64,000 bases of DNA, taken from assembly GCF_000732485.2 (NCBI RefSeq), contig NZ_JAQV02000031.1:1-64000 (forward strand), read 5' to 3'. The stretch is from Bacillus sp. SJS. GTDB lineage: Bacteria > Bacillota > Bacilli > Bacillales > Bacillaceae. Each line of letters starts with the position of its first letter. Position 1 is the first letter of the stretch. Below are positions 42,017 through 50,786 of the stretch, one piece after another. Under the pieces are notes generated by a model that saw only the letters and a list, made by a program, of their open reading frames with translations, did not search any database and was not told the DNA's origin. The position numbers and the translations under genes are program-made.

Positions 42017-44431
42017 TTGAGCAGGCAATTGAAAGAAACAAATATTGGAATCAGCGGAATGACATGCGCTGCCTGTGCAGCCCGTATTGAGAAAGGCCTT
42101 AAAAAACTGGATGGAATAGAGGAAGCGAATGTAAATCTTGCGCTTGAACGATCTTCTATTCAATACGATGCAAAAACAGTCAGCCTCTCTGAAATACATG
42201 CAAAAATTAAAGATCTTGGATATGAACCAGAAGGGATAAAAGATGCCTTTTCTATTACAGGAATGACCTGTTCCGCCTGCGCAGCCAGGATTGAGAAAGG
42301 ACTGAATAAAACGCATGGAGTTTATAAAGCATCCGTGAATCTGGCCACGGAAAGTGCTTCGGTCGAATATAATCCTGCTGATACTGGACCAAAGGAAATT
42401 ATTAACAGGATTGAAAAACTGGGATATGGGGCCGCAGTGAAGAAGGAAGATAAGGAGGCAGGGGACCGGCGATTAAAAGAAATTCAAAACCAGCAGGGGA
42501 AATTCTTGTTTTCTATGATTCTGTCCATTCCGCTGCTTTGGGCAATGGTCAGCCATTTTTCTTTTACATCCTTTATTTATTTGCCCGATATGCTGATGAA
42601 CCCTTGGGTTCAGCTTGCGTTCGCTACACCCGTTCAATTTATTGCCGGTGGGCAATTTTATAAAGGCGCTTACCATGCATTAAGAAATAAAGGCGCCAAT
42701 ATGGACGTTCTGGTGGCCTTGGGTACTTCCACAGCTTATTTATACAGCCTGTTCATAACGTTTAAATCAATCAGTTTACAGGAACATATACAAGGGCTTT
42801 ATTTTGAAACAAGCGCCATTCTCATTACCCTCATCCTGCTTGGGAAAATGCTTGAAACGCAAGCAAAAGGCCGGTCATCCGAATCAATCAAAAAACTGAT
42901 GGGGCTGCAGGCCAAAACAGCTTCCGTTTACCGGGATGGGCAGGAGATGACGGTTCCGCTTGAAGAAGTTGTAAAAGGGGATCTTGTTTTCGTTAAACCG
43001 GGAGAAAAAATTCCGGTTGACGGTGAGATTATCGAAGGCCGAACGGCAATAGATGAGTCCATGCTCACAGGGGAAAGCATCCCCTCAGATAAAGCAGCCG
43101 GGGATTCAGTATTCGGTTCGACGATAAACAAGAACGGATTCATTAAGTTCCGCGCTGCCAAAGTAGGAAAAGAGACGGCTCTCGCGCAAATTATTAAAGT
43201 GGTGGAGGAAGCTCAAAGCTCAAAAGCACCTATCCAAAGGCTTGCAGATCAAATTTCCGGTGTATTTGTTCCGGTAGTATTAGGATTGGCTTTTCTCACA
43301 TTTTTAGTTTGGATCGTCTGGATTAACCCTGGTGAATTTACTTCTGCCCTGGAAAAGCTGATTGCGGTCCTTGTAATCGCCTGTCCATGTGCTCTTGGTC
43401 TTGCGACTCCAACCTCCATTATGGCCGGTTCAGGGCGCGCGGCAGAATACGGGATTTTGTTTAAGGGCGGAGAACATTTAGAAGCTGCGCACAGGATTGA
43501 TACCGTTTTATTAGATAAGACGGGAACAGTAACGAACGGTACTCCTGTTTTGACCGATGTAAACATCATTTCGGAAAATGAAAATCAAGTTTTATCCATT
43601 CTTGCTTCAGCAGAGAATCAGTCAGAGCACCCGCTGGCAAAAGCCATTACAGATGGAATCAAAGAACGGGGAATTCCTTTAGCAGAGGTTCAGGAATTTG
43701 AAACGATTCCAGGGTATGGAATCCGTTCAGCTGTGAACGGAGATATCGTTTTGGCTGGAACAAGAAAACTTATGGAAGAAAATGGTATAGAAATCTCTCA
43801 GGCAATCCCTTTAATGAAGAAATTAGAAGGGGAGGGCAAGACCGCCATGCTGATTGGCATTAACGGTACGTATGCAGGGCTGATTTCAGTTGCAGATACG
43901 ATCAAAGCAAATTCAGCAGAAGCAGTGAAGAGATTGAAGGACATGAATGTAAGGGTAATCATGGTTACCGGAGATAACGAGAGAACTGCCAAGACTATTG
44001 CCGCTCAGGCAGGAATCGATGAAGTGATTGCAGAGGTATTGCCGGAAGAAAAAGCTGCGGCTGTGAAAAGACTTCAGAAAGAAGGCAAACGGGTGGCCAT
44101 GGTGGGAGACGGAATAAACGATGCACCTGCCCTTGCTTCAGCTGATATCGGCATGGCAATCGGCACCGGAACAGATGTGGCGATGGAGGCAGCCGATATC
44201 ACCCTCATACGAGGGGATTTGAACAGGATTGCTGATGCCTTATTCATGAGCCGAAAAACGATCCGCAATATTAAACAAAACCTGTTCTGGGCATTTGGCT
44301 ATAACGTAATTGGAATTCCTATCGCTGCAGCAGGCTTCCTTGCTCCATGGCTTGCAGGTGCAGCAATGGCATTTAGCTCAGTTTCAGTCGTTCTTAATGC
44401 ACTTCGACTCCAGCGAGTAAAGCTAAAATAA
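42017..44431 (+). CDS. copA: Copper-exporting P1B-type ATPase CopA
   Basis: An 804-residue Cu(I) efflux pump of the cytoplasmic membrane. Two N-terminal HMA domains carry GMTCAAC (Cys17/20) and GMTCSAC (Cys85/88). The membrane CPC metal site is at Cys456/458 in ACPCALGLATPT, and Asp500 in DKTGT is the phosphorylated residue. The TGES-type motif LTGESIPS and GDGINDAPAL are intact. Eight transmembrane helices are expected. The start is TTG at 42017 after GGAGGCGGG, 84 bases after copZ with a second CsoR-type operator between. Confidence 0.96.
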   Translation: MSRQLKETNIGISGMTCAACAARIEKGLKKLDGIEEANVNLALERSSIQYDAKTVSLSEIHAKIKDLGYEPEGIKDAFSITGMTCSACAARIEKGLNKTHGVYKASVNLATESASVEYNPADTGPKEIINRIEKLGYGAAVKKEDKEAGDRRLKEIQNQQGKFLFSMILSIPLLWAMVSHFSFTSFIYLPDMLMNPWVQLAFATPVQFIAGGQFYKGAYHALRNKGANMDVLVALGTSTAYLYSLFITFKSISLQEHIQGLYFETSAILITLILLGKMLETQAKGRSSESIKKLMGLQAKTASVYRDGQEMTVPLEEVVKGDLVFVKPGEKIPVDGEIIEGRTAIDESMLTGESIPSDKAAGDSVFGSTINKNGFIKFRAAKVGKETALAQIIKVVEEAQSSKAPIQRLADQISGVFVPVVLGLAFLTFLVWIVWINPGEFTSALEKLIAVLVIACPCALGLATPTSIMAGSGRAAEYGILFKGGEHLEAAHRIDTVLLDKTGTVTNGTPVLTDVNIISENENQVLSILASAENQSEHPLAKAITDGIKERGIPLAEVQEFETIPGYGIRSAVNGDIVLAGTRKLMEENGIEISQAIPLMKKLEGEGKTAMLIGINGTYAGLISVADTIKANSAEAVKRLKDMNVRVIMVTGDNERTAKTIAAQAGIDEVIAEVLPEEKAAAVKRLQKEGKRVAMVGDGINDAPALASADIGMAIGTGTDVAMEAADITLIRGDLNRIADALFMSRKTIRNIKQNLFWAFGYNVIGIPIAAAGFLAPWLAGAAMAFSSVSVVLNALRLQRVKLK

Positions 44432-44443
44432 GGGAGGCAGATT

Positions 44444-45244
44444 ATGTCGATCATAACAAAATGGGTTGTGGCAGCCGTTTTGATTGCGGGAGCAGTAACC
44501 GGTGTGTATCTTATGGTGCAAGCTGCTTCGGGTAAACCTGAGGGGAGAAATCACTCTCATCAAGAGGCCAATCCTCATTCAAGTCACGATAACCTTAACG
44601 TCCACTCAAAAGAAATTCAAGCGGCAGTTACGTTTCAGGATAATCGCATTGTAATCAGGTTAAAAGACAATGAAGGGAAACCATTTGACAAACTAAAGGT
44701 CAATCACGAAAAAATCATGCACCTCATTGTAGTAAGTGATGATTTGAAGAAATATCACCATATTCATCCCGTCAAAACGGCAGATGGCACATTTGAGGCA
44801 GAACAAAAGCTTTCTGACGGAAACTACAAGGCATTTGTGGATATCAGCCCTGAAAATGCGGAGTATGAGGTGAAGCCGCTAGGATTCCATATCGGTACTT
44901 TAAATGGAGTGAAAATCCCATCGCTGCAGCCGGAAAACTCATATAAAAAGACTGCAGGGGACTATACGGCTGAGATGAATCCCCATGAACTGAAAAGCCA
45001 GGAACCGGTTACGCTTGCATTTTCATTTAACAAAGGGGAGCCGGAACCATATCTTGGCGCTGCAGGACATGTCGTCATTCTGGATGAAAAAGGGGAAAAG
45101 TACGTACATGTTCACCCGGCTTCTGAAAAAGAGACAAAGTTTGAAACGCAATTTGAGAAACCGGGGATATATAAGATTTGGGCAGAATTCAAGTTTGAAG
45201 GGAAGGTTCATGTTTTCCCTTATACAGTTAAGGTGGAAGACTGA
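44444..45244 (+). CDS. Membrane-anchored His-rich protein of the copper operon (YtkA/FixH-like)
   Basis: A 266-residue extracytoplasmic protein. A signal anchor (residues 5-27) is followed by a His-rich stretch (RNHSHQEANPHSSHD) and two related beta-sandwich-like units: MHLIVVSDDLKKYHHIHP with DGNYKAFVDISP (about 90-145), and GHVVILDEKGEKYVHVHP with PGIYKIWAEFKF (about 208-255). The doubled H-x-H-P motifs suggest a copper or other metal site outside the membrane. The ATG follows AGGGAGG, 12 bases after copA, so it is very likely the last gene of the operon. Confidence 0.78.
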   Translation: MSIITKWVVAAVLIAGAVTGVYLMVQAASGKPEGRNHSHQEANPHSSHDNLNVHSKEIQAAVTFQDNRIVIRLKDNEGKPFDKLKVNHEKIMHLIVVSDDLKKYHHIHPVKTADGTFEAEQKLSDGNYKAFVDISPENAEYEVKPLGFHIGTLNGVKIPSLQPENSYKKTAGDYTAEMNPHELKSQEPVTLAFSFNKGEPEPYLGAAGHVVILDEKGEKYVHVHPASEKETKFETQFEKPGIYKIWAEFKFEGKVHVFPYTVKVED

Positions 45245-45247
45245 TAG

Positions 45248-45292
45248 AGAAAAAGCAAGAAGCTGGAAAACTTCTTGCTTTTTCTTTTTGTT
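45248..45292. terminator. Bidirectional terminator
   Basis: AAAAAGCAAGAAG (45250-45262) and CTTCTTGCTTTTT (45271-45283) form a perfect 13-bp stem with T-runs on both strands, between the copper operon and mrp. Confidence 0.9.
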
Positions 45293-45312
45293 TATTCTCA
45301 GTATGAACACAG

Positions 45313-46365
45313 TTAGTTCTTTTGTTGACGTATGAAATGTTCAGCAAGGCTTCTAAACATTTCTCCGGGAAGAGATTCTTCTTGATAAAGTCCTTCAGTC
45401 AGTCTGTCATCAGGCTGTCCAAAAGGTATTCTTGCGATGACTTCCGTTTGCAGCTGTCTGGCAAGCATTTCTCCGCCATCTTTCCCAAACAAATATCTTT
45501 TCGTGCCATCTGATTCTTCCAGGTAGGCCATGTTTTCTACAACTCCGGCGATTTCATGCTTCGTATGCTGAGCCATGATTCCAGCTCTTGATGCTACTAA
45601 AGAAGCGACCACATGAGGAGTGGTAACGATAACTTCCTTGGCCTGCGGGATCATCGCCGCTACATCGATGGCCACATCACCGGTTCCGGGCGGAAGATCA
45701 AGGAGCAAGTAGTCAAGTTCCCCCCAATGGGTGTTTACCAGGAAATTTTTAATCCATTTATTCAGCATGGGACCGCGCCACATCACAGGGTTGTTTCCAT
45801 TCGCAAAGAAGGCCATGGACATGATTTTAATACCATAGCTTTCTACCGGGATTGCGGTCTGATCAATCATTGTAGGTTTATCCTGTACTTGCAGCATAGC
45901 GGGAATGCTGAATCCGTAAATGTCTGCATCAAGAATGCCGACTTTTTTCCCCATTTTAGCCAGTGCAGCTGCAAGGTTGATCGTAACGGTAGATTTTCCG
46001 ACTCCGCCTTTCCCGCTCGTAATGGTAAGGAAGGTAACCCCTGAATCCGGGCGGAGCATGGCTGGCATGCCGTTATCAGCTGTCGTTTCTTTTTTTAGAG
46101 ATTGCGTTAATGCTGCTCTTTCATCGGCAGTCATCGATCCGAATTCGATCGTAACCTTGGATGCGCCAATTTTGTAAAGGGCATTTTCGATGTCTTCCTG
46201 AATTTTCGACTTTAATGGACAGCCTGAAATCGTTAAAACGACTTGCAGCTGGATATGGTTTCCCTCCAGCCGCACATTCCTTATCATGTTTAACTCTACT
46301 AAGCTTTTATTCAATTCAGGATCGTTTACATGCTTTAAAGCATTCAGAATTTGTTCATTTGTCAT
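45313..46365 (-). CDS. Mrp/NBP35-type P-loop ATPase (SalA/ApbC family)
   Basis: A 350-residue protein with an N-terminal MIP18/DUF59 domain (residues 1-95, LKHVNDPELNKSLVEL) and a C-terminal ParA-like ATPase with the deviant Walker A SGKGGVGKST near 116-125, plus YLLLDLPPGTGDVA. The family acts as an Fe-S cluster carrier. The CxxC expected in cluster-binding Mrp proteins is not evident near the C-terminus, as in B. subtilis SalA, which instead regulates transcription. It lies beside the Fe-S rich formate dehydrogenase genes. The ATG has a weak ribosome binding site. Confidence 0.87.
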   Translation of the reverse strand: MTNEQILNALKHVNDPELNKSLVELNMIRNVRLEGNHIQLQVVLTISGCPLKSKIQEDIENALYKIGASKVTIEFGSMTADERAALTQSLKKETTADNGMPAMLRPDSGVTFLTITSGKGGVGKSTVTINLAAALAKMGKKVGILDADIYGFSIPAMLQVQDKPTMIDQTAIPVESYGIKIMSMAFFANGNNPVMWRGPMLNKWIKNFLVNTHWGELDYLLLDLPPGTGDVAIDVAAMIPQAKEVIVTTPHVVASLVASRAGIMAQHTKHEIAGVVENMAYLEESDGTKRYLFGKDGGEMLARQLQTEVIARIPFGQPDDRLTEGLYQEESLPGEMFRSLAEHFIRQQKN

Positions 46366-46439
46366 TTTTGATCAGTCCTTACTGAGTCAGATTCTATATT
46401 GGAGACTGCTGTAAACAAGAATAATAATGGCAGGTTTTC

Positions 46440-46530
46440 GCATGCATGAGCAGGGCAAAGGAGAGGATTCGCTGCGCTACACGCCTGAAGACTCTCATCT
46501 GTCCCGCTGCTTCCTCGCGGGTAGTCCATC
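46440..46530 (-). repeat. Decayed reverse-oriented palindromic repeat
   Basis: Read on the minus strand, CGCGAGGAAGCAGCGGGACAG and GATGAGAGTC match the CTGCGGGAGCAGCGGGACAG...GTGAGACC block of the repeat at 25761-25942. The ends are not recognisable. Confidence 0.4.
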
Positions 46531-46587
46531 ATTTGTCAGACAAAATTGTCAAACAATCTGAGAAATCCATCACTTGTCAGACAAAAT
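46525..46587 (+). repeat. 22-bp direct repeat pair upstream of mrp
   Basis: TCCATCATTTGTCAGACAAA (46525-46544) and TCCATCACTTGTCAGACAAA (46566-46585) differ at one base and are 41 bp apart; each contains the small palindrome TTTGTC/GACAAA or its near form. They could be protein-binding sites or a small duplication within the repeat remnant. Confidence 0.5.
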
Positions 46588-46608
46588 CTGGACTCTCACG
46601 CCGCCATT

Positions 46609-46647
46609 GAAAAAGACTGAAAAGAAGCTCAAGGCGTCTTTTCAGTC
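46609..46647 (-). terminator. Terminator of the fdhA-DUF1641 operon
   Basis: GACTGAAAAG (46615-46624) pairs with CTTTTCAGTC (46638-46647); the left A-run gives a U-run on the minus-strand transcript. Confidence 0.85.
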
Positions 46648-46653
46648 AGTAAG

Positions 46654-47136
46654 TTATTTCTCTTTCAGATCTTTTCCCATTCCACGGAGGAAATGGAGGC
46701 CGAAGCCGATTGCTCTATTAATATCAGGATCGCTCAGTGTTTTTAATAAATCCATGACGGTTACCTTTTTTTCAGATTCTAAGTATTTGCTTCCTGCATC
46801 CATACCGGCAACAGCACTGTTTAATAGCTTGGAAGTTTGTTCGGGATCTGCTTTCATCAATGCTCCAGTTGCACCGAGCAAGGTATTGAGAAGGTTGGTA
46901 ACTGGTTTGCGTGAAACCTGTCCAAGAGCTATTTTTGCAATTTCGTCTTTGGCTAGAAGCATATGGTCCGCTGCGTCAAGAACGCCGATGCTGTTCAGCT
47001 CACTTGCTATTTCCAGCATTTTTGCCAAAGCTGTTTCATTTTCAGCGAGCAGTGTTTTTAAATCATTAAGCTTTTGCTGTTTAACTTCTTCCTCGCTTAA
47101 TTGAGGTTTTCTGATTTCTGTAATAGGAGCTGCCAA
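46654..47136 (-). CDS. DUF1641 protein associated with formate dehydrogenase (YrhD/YjgD-like)
   Basis: A 160-residue helical protein of the DUF1641 family, which regularly follows YrhE/YjgC-type formate dehydrogenase genes in Bacillus, as it does here (13 bp after fdhA). Features are LLAENETALAKMLEIASELN in the N-terminal part and DPDINRAIGFGLHFLRGMG near the C-terminus. It has no cysteine cluster and no signal. A subunit or maturation role is inferred from the constant gene pairing. The ATG follows AAGGAGGG. Confidence 0.86.
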   Translation of the reverse strand: MAAPITEIRKPQLSEEEVKQQKLNDLKTLLAENETALAKMLEIASELNSIGVLDAADHMLLAKDEIAKIALGQVSRKPVTNLLNTLLGATGALMKADPEQTSKLLNSAVAGMDAGSKYLESEKKVTVMDLLKTLSDPDINRAIGFGLHFLRGMGKDLKEK

Positions 47137-47149
47137 TGGTATTCCCTCC

Positions 47150-50092
47150 TTATTTGTCCGTAGTCAGATGAACATAGCCTGGGCGAGCCCATTTTCGTTC
47201 TGCTTCAACTCCGTTTTGAGGATAGCGTTTTTTATTTCTTGGATTTGTGCTTGGCAATGGCATCTCGCGTTTTTCTCCCAGCACTTCCATCCTTACTTTT
47301 GTCTGTTTATAGGCAGGCGTATTGGTTTCTGTATCATAAATCGGCCCTGTTAAGAAGTTGACTGCTGTCTCTTTATCGACTGAATTCATCGGAAGGTAGA
47401 TTTCTTTTCCTTTAACCCGATCCGTGATCAGGACACTCAATTTTACGGCTCCAAATGGAGAAACGAGGCGAACCACTGAACCATCCTCCACTCCGCGCTC
47501 TTTAGCTAGGGCAGGAGAGACCTCTACAAATACCTGCGGGACCTTAGCTTGAATTCCTTTGGATTTGTTCGTCATATTTCCTTCATGGAAATGCTCGAGC
47601 ATCCGGCCATTGTTGATATTCAAGTCATACTCATCAGGGAACTCAGCAGGTGTCACCCAGTCAGAAAGGGCAAACCGCGCTTTTTTGTCCGGGAAGTTGA
47701 AGCCGTCTGTATAAAGAAGCGGCGTACTTTTCCCATCAAAGCTGCCCCACAGGAAGCTGTTCCAGCCTTCAAGCACTTCGTAGCTTGCATCGCCGAACAA
47801 TGGAGACAGGGAAGCCATTTCAGCGAAAATATCGCTTGGGTGCGTGTAATGCCAGTTTGCGCCTAGACGGTTGGCAATTTCTTGGACAATCCACCAATCC
47901 GGCTTGGAGTCGCCAAGTGTTGGCAGGGCTTGATACAATCTTTGAACCCTACGCTCCGTGTTGGTGAACGTTCCATCTTTCTCTAAAGAAGGCGCCGCAG
48001 GCAGAACAACATCTGCGTATTGGGCTGTTCTGGAAAGGAAGATGTCCTGAACAACAAAGAACTCAAGGCTTGAAAGAATTTCATCAACATGATTGGAATC
48101 GGCATCTACCAGTGCCATATCTTCTCCAACCAAGTACATAGCTTTCATTTTGCCGGCACCAATGGACCCCAGCATTTCAATGTTATTCAATCCAGGGGTA
48201 CTGCTGATTTTCACACCGTACGCTTCTTCAAATTTTGCGCGGGCAGCTTCATCGGTTACGTGCTGATAGCCTGGAAGCCAGCCTGGCAGCGTACCCATGT
48301 CACAAGCGCCTTGAACGTTGTTATGTCCGCGAAGAGGGTAGGCGCCGGCACCAGGACGGCGATAATTTCCTGTTGCAAGCAATAGATTGGAGATAGCAGC
48401 AGAAGTATGGGAACCGCCGGTATTTTGTGTGACGCCCATTCCCCAAAGCACGCATGTGCCGTCAGCATCGCGAATCATTTCGGCAATTTCAATCATCTGT
48501 TCCTTCGTAATGCCCGTCCATTTCTCAGCATACTCAAGCGTGTAACGTTCAAGTACTTCCTTGTACTCATCAAAGAAATTCACATTTTCATCAATAAAGT
48601 GCTGATCGTGCCAGCCTTGATCCATCATGTATTTCGTTACCGCCATAATCCACACTTGATCCGTTCCTTGTTTCGGGCTGATAAACAAATCGGATCGTTC
48701 AGCCATCTCGTTTTTCCGCAGGTCAGAAACGATTAGCTTCTGGCCATGAAGTTTATGGGCGCGTTTAACCCGTGTTGCAAGAACCGGATGTCCTTCAGCC
48801 GGATTGGCGCCGACGATGATGACGAGGCCTGCTTTCGCAATATCCTTGATGGTACCTGCGTCTCCGCCCATTCCTACTGTACGGAATAATCCGTCTGTGG
48901 CAGGGGATTGGCAGTAGCGGGAGCAGTTGTCCACGTTGTTCGTTTCAAAAACCTGACGGGCAAGTTTCTGGATTACGTAGTTTTCTTCGTTCGTAATTTT
49001 GGAAGATGAAATCAGACCTACGGAGCCTTCCCCGTGCTTTTCTTTAATCGTTCCAAGTCTGCTTGCGACGAGGTCAAGGGCTTCCTTCCAGCTTGCTTCT
49101 ACGAACGCGCCGTTTTTTCGGATAAGCGGTTTCGTAATACGCTCTTCGGAGTTCACGAAATCCCATCCGAATTTCCCTTTGACACAAGTAGAAATGGCAT
49201 TAACCGGTGCATCATCAACGGGTTGCACCTTGAGTATTTTACGGTCCTTCGTCCAAACTTCAAATGCACAGCCGACTCCGCAGAAGGTGCAGACCGTTTT
49301 GGTTTTCTTTGTGCGAGTGTCTCTCATCGCAGCTTCTGCTTCCGAAATAGCGAAAATTCCGCTGTATCCGGGCTCAACCTCTTTTACGAGATCAATCATA
49401 GGACTGAGCATATCGCTTTTAAGTCCTGTCATGAAACCGGCTTCGCCGAGCATTGATTTTTCCATGAGCGCATTACATGGACAGACTGTTACACATTGTC
49501 CGCAGCTGACGCAGGATGAATCATTGATGGCTGCACCATCATCCCAAATGACGCGGGGACGGTCTGCCTCCCAGTCAATGGAGAGGGTCTCATTCACCTG
49601 CAGATTTTGACACACTTCCACACACTGTCCGCAGGCGATGCATTGGTTAGCATCATAGCGGTAAAATGGATGGGACATATCCACGTCATCCAGATCGACT
49701 TTAGGTGTATACGGATATTTTTGATGCTCGATTTCCATGAATTCAGCCGTGTTATGCAGCTTGCAATTTCCGTTGTTGTTATCGCATACGGTGCAGTAGA
49801 GCAGGTGATTTTCCAGAATACGGTCCATCGCTTCTGTCTGGGCTGACTTTGCTGCACTTGAATCCAATTCAATATTCATACCGTCAGATGCACAGGTTGC
49901 ACATGACCGGACAAGCTGGCCGTCCACTTCCACGATGCACGTATCACACGTCTGGATTGGATCCACTTCAGGCACATAGCAAATCTGCGGATGCTGAATC
50001 TGCTGTTCGTTTAAGATTTCAAGAATGGAAGTCCCCGGATTGGCTTCGTATTCGCTTCCATTAATTTTTACACTAATCTTCGAATCACTCAT
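47150..50092 (-). CDS. fdhA: Formate dehydrogenase, molybdopterin alpha subunit (cytoplasmic, Fe-S)
   Basis: A 980-residue molybdoenzyme oxidising formate to CO2, of the B. subtilis YrhE/YjgC type. Domains in order: N-terminal [2Fe-2S] domain (CYVPEVD, CDTC, CATC); a His-Cys3 cluster segment (CTVCDNNNGNCKLH); two ferredoxin-type [4Fe-4S] clusters (CIACGQCVEVC, CVSCGQCVTVC); the [4Fe-4S] site CTFCGVGCAF; then the bis-MGD domain. The molybdenum ligand is cysteine (SRYCQSP), not selenocysteine. There is no Tat signal, so it is cytoplasmic. The ATG at 50092 follows AGGAAGGGG. It needs the FdhD, MobA and Moa proteins encoded nearby. Confidence 0.94.
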   Translation of the reverse strand: MSDSKISVKINGSEYEANPGTSILEILNEQQIQHPQICYVPEVDPIQTCDTCIVEVDGQLVRSCATCASDGMNIELDSSAAKSAQTEAMDRILENHLLYCTVCDNNNGNCKLHNTAEFMEIEHQKYPYTPKVDLDDVDMSHPFYRYDANQCIACGQCVEVCQNLQVNETLSIDWEADRPRVIWDDGAAINDSSCVSCGQCVTVCPCNALMEKSMLGEAGFMTGLKSDMLSPMIDLVKEVEPGYSGIFAISEAEAAMRDTRTKKTKTVCTFCGVGCAFEVWTKDRKILKVQPVDDAPVNAISTCVKGKFGWDFVNSEERITKPLIRKNGAFVEASWKEALDLVASRLGTIKEKHGEGSVGLISSSKITNEENYVIQKLARQVFETNNVDNCSRYCQSPATDGLFRTVGMGGDAGTIKDIAKAGLVIIVGANPAEGHPVLATRVKRAHKLHGQKLIVSDLRKNEMAERSDLFISPKQGTDQVWIMAVTKYMMDQGWHDQHFIDENVNFFDEYKEVLERYTLEYAEKWTGITKEQMIEIAEMIRDADGTCVLWGMGVTQNTGGSHTSAAISNLLLATGNYRRPGAGAYPLRGHNNVQGACDMGTLPGWLPGYQHVTDEAARAKFEEAYGVKISSTPGLNNIEMLGSIGAGKMKAMYLVGEDMALVDADSNHVDEILSSLEFFVVQDIFLSRTAQYADVVLPAAPSLEKDGTFTNTERRVQRLYQALPTLGDSKPDWWIVQEIANRLGANWHYTHPSDIFAEMASLSPLFGDASYEVLEGWNSFLWGSFDGKSTPLLYTDGFNFPDKKARFALSDWVTPAEFPDEYDLNINNGRMLEHFHEGNMTNKSKGIQAKVPQVFVEVSPALAKERGVEDGSVVRLVSPFGAVKLSVLITDRVKGKEIYLPMNSVDKETAVNFLTGPIYDTETNTPAYKQTKVRMEVLGEKREMPLPSTNPRNKKRYPQNGVEAERKWARPGYVHLTTDK

Positions 50093-50276
50093 TATTTTGC
50101 CCCTTCCTGAATTTGGACATAAAAAAACCACCATGATTGCATGAGTCCAATTATTGGACAGCACACAATACATGGTGGAATAATTTATTAGCAGATCTTG
50201 CTAAAGAACCAGTCCAAGCCATTTCGTTATCATAGGCGATAAAAACACAGCAGCGCACTACTGCATCTCCATCAAT
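50093..50276 (-). promoter_or_regulatory. Structured leader of fdhA with an intrinsic-terminator hairpin
   Basis: Between the predicted start point and the fdhA ATG the minus-strand RNA contains several hairpins: GTAGTGCGCTGC-type, TTATC...GATAA, TTAGCA...TGCTAA, and a strong stem CCACCATG (minus, from 50178-50171) with CATGGTGG (50135-50128) followed directly by seven U residues. An inner GTCCA/TGGAC pair sits in its loop. A terminator inside the leader suggests attenuation of fdhA. The terminator geometry is seen; the regulatory role is inference. The rest of the 330-bp gap to the DUF2294 gene holds the two divergent promoter regions. Confidence 0.5.
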
Positions 50277-50282
50277 ATGGCT

Positions 50283-50311
50283 ATTATAGACCCATTTTTC
50301 AAAAGATACAA
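50283..50311 (-). promoter_or_regulatory. Sigma-A type promoter for the fdhA transcript
   Basis: On the minus strand TTGTAT (50311-50306) and TATAAT (50288-50283) are separated by exactly 17 bases. Transcription would start near 50276, leaving a leader of about 180 nt before fdhA. Confidence 0.55.
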
Positions 50312-50423
50312 TACACCTTGAAACAATCGGGGGCTCCAATGCAAGGCTCTTTTATTTTTTGAATCTTTGATTTATGATAGACCAATTGATAAAGTTTGCT
50401 AGAGAAATAGAGGAGATGGATTC

Positions 50424-50768
50424 ATGCCAAATGTCATTCATGAATTTAACGATATGATCAGAAAGCTTCGCAAGGAATTATTCGGGAAGGGGCCTGAACG
50501 GATTCACACCGTTTTTATAGAGAACATGGCGGTATCAACCCTTTATGGAAATCTGACTCCAACCGAACTGTTTCTATCCAAAACACAGGAAGGCAAGGAC
50601 ATGATTCATGCAGCCAGAACAAAAATGATTCAGGATGTATATTCAGCAAGTCCTCCTGAAGGGATGGAAGAACTAATGGGGGCAAAGCTTGTGCATTTAT
50701 TCTCCGACATAAAAGTGGAAGAAAATATGGCAGTATCTGTATTTGTTTTTGATAAGAATATTATGTAA
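50424..50768 (+). CDS. DUF2294 family protein
   Basis: A 114-residue protein of the DUF2294 family: GKGPERIHTVFIENMAVSTL, LTPTELFLSKTQEG and a C-terminal DIKVEENMAVSVFVFD. Members are often next to formate dehydrogenase or bicarbonate-linked genes in Bacillus and cyanobacteria; the function is unknown. The ATG follows GAGGAGAT. fdhD starts 18 bases after it, and it is divergent from fdhA, so a role in formate metabolism is plausible. Confidence 0.83.
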   Translation: MPNVIHEFNDMIRKLRKELFGKGPERIHTVFIENMAVSTLYGNLTPTELFLSKTQEGKDMIHAARTKMIQDVYSASPPEGMEELMGAKLVHLFSDIKVEENMAVSVFVFDKNIM

Positions 50769-50786
50769 ACCAAGGAGGGTTTCCTA

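Noticed and set aside
48890-48960. Selenocysteine in the formate dehydrogenase active site
   Set aside because: The codon at the molybdenum-ligand position in SRYCQSP is a cysteine codon and the frame has no in-frame TGA, so the Cys form is encoded.
48999-49610. Plus-strand open frame of about 200 codons antisense to fdhA
   Set aside because: It lies entirely inside the strongly motif-supported fdhA gene, has no ribosome binding site and no recognisable domain; it is a codon-bias shadow. The same holds for a 176-codon frame antisense to the DUF1641 gene (46574-47104).
50151-50339. 62-codon minus-strand frame across the fdhA promoter and leader
   Set aside because: It would begin upstream of the predicted promoter and end in the terminator stem; it has no ribosome binding site and no recognisable product.
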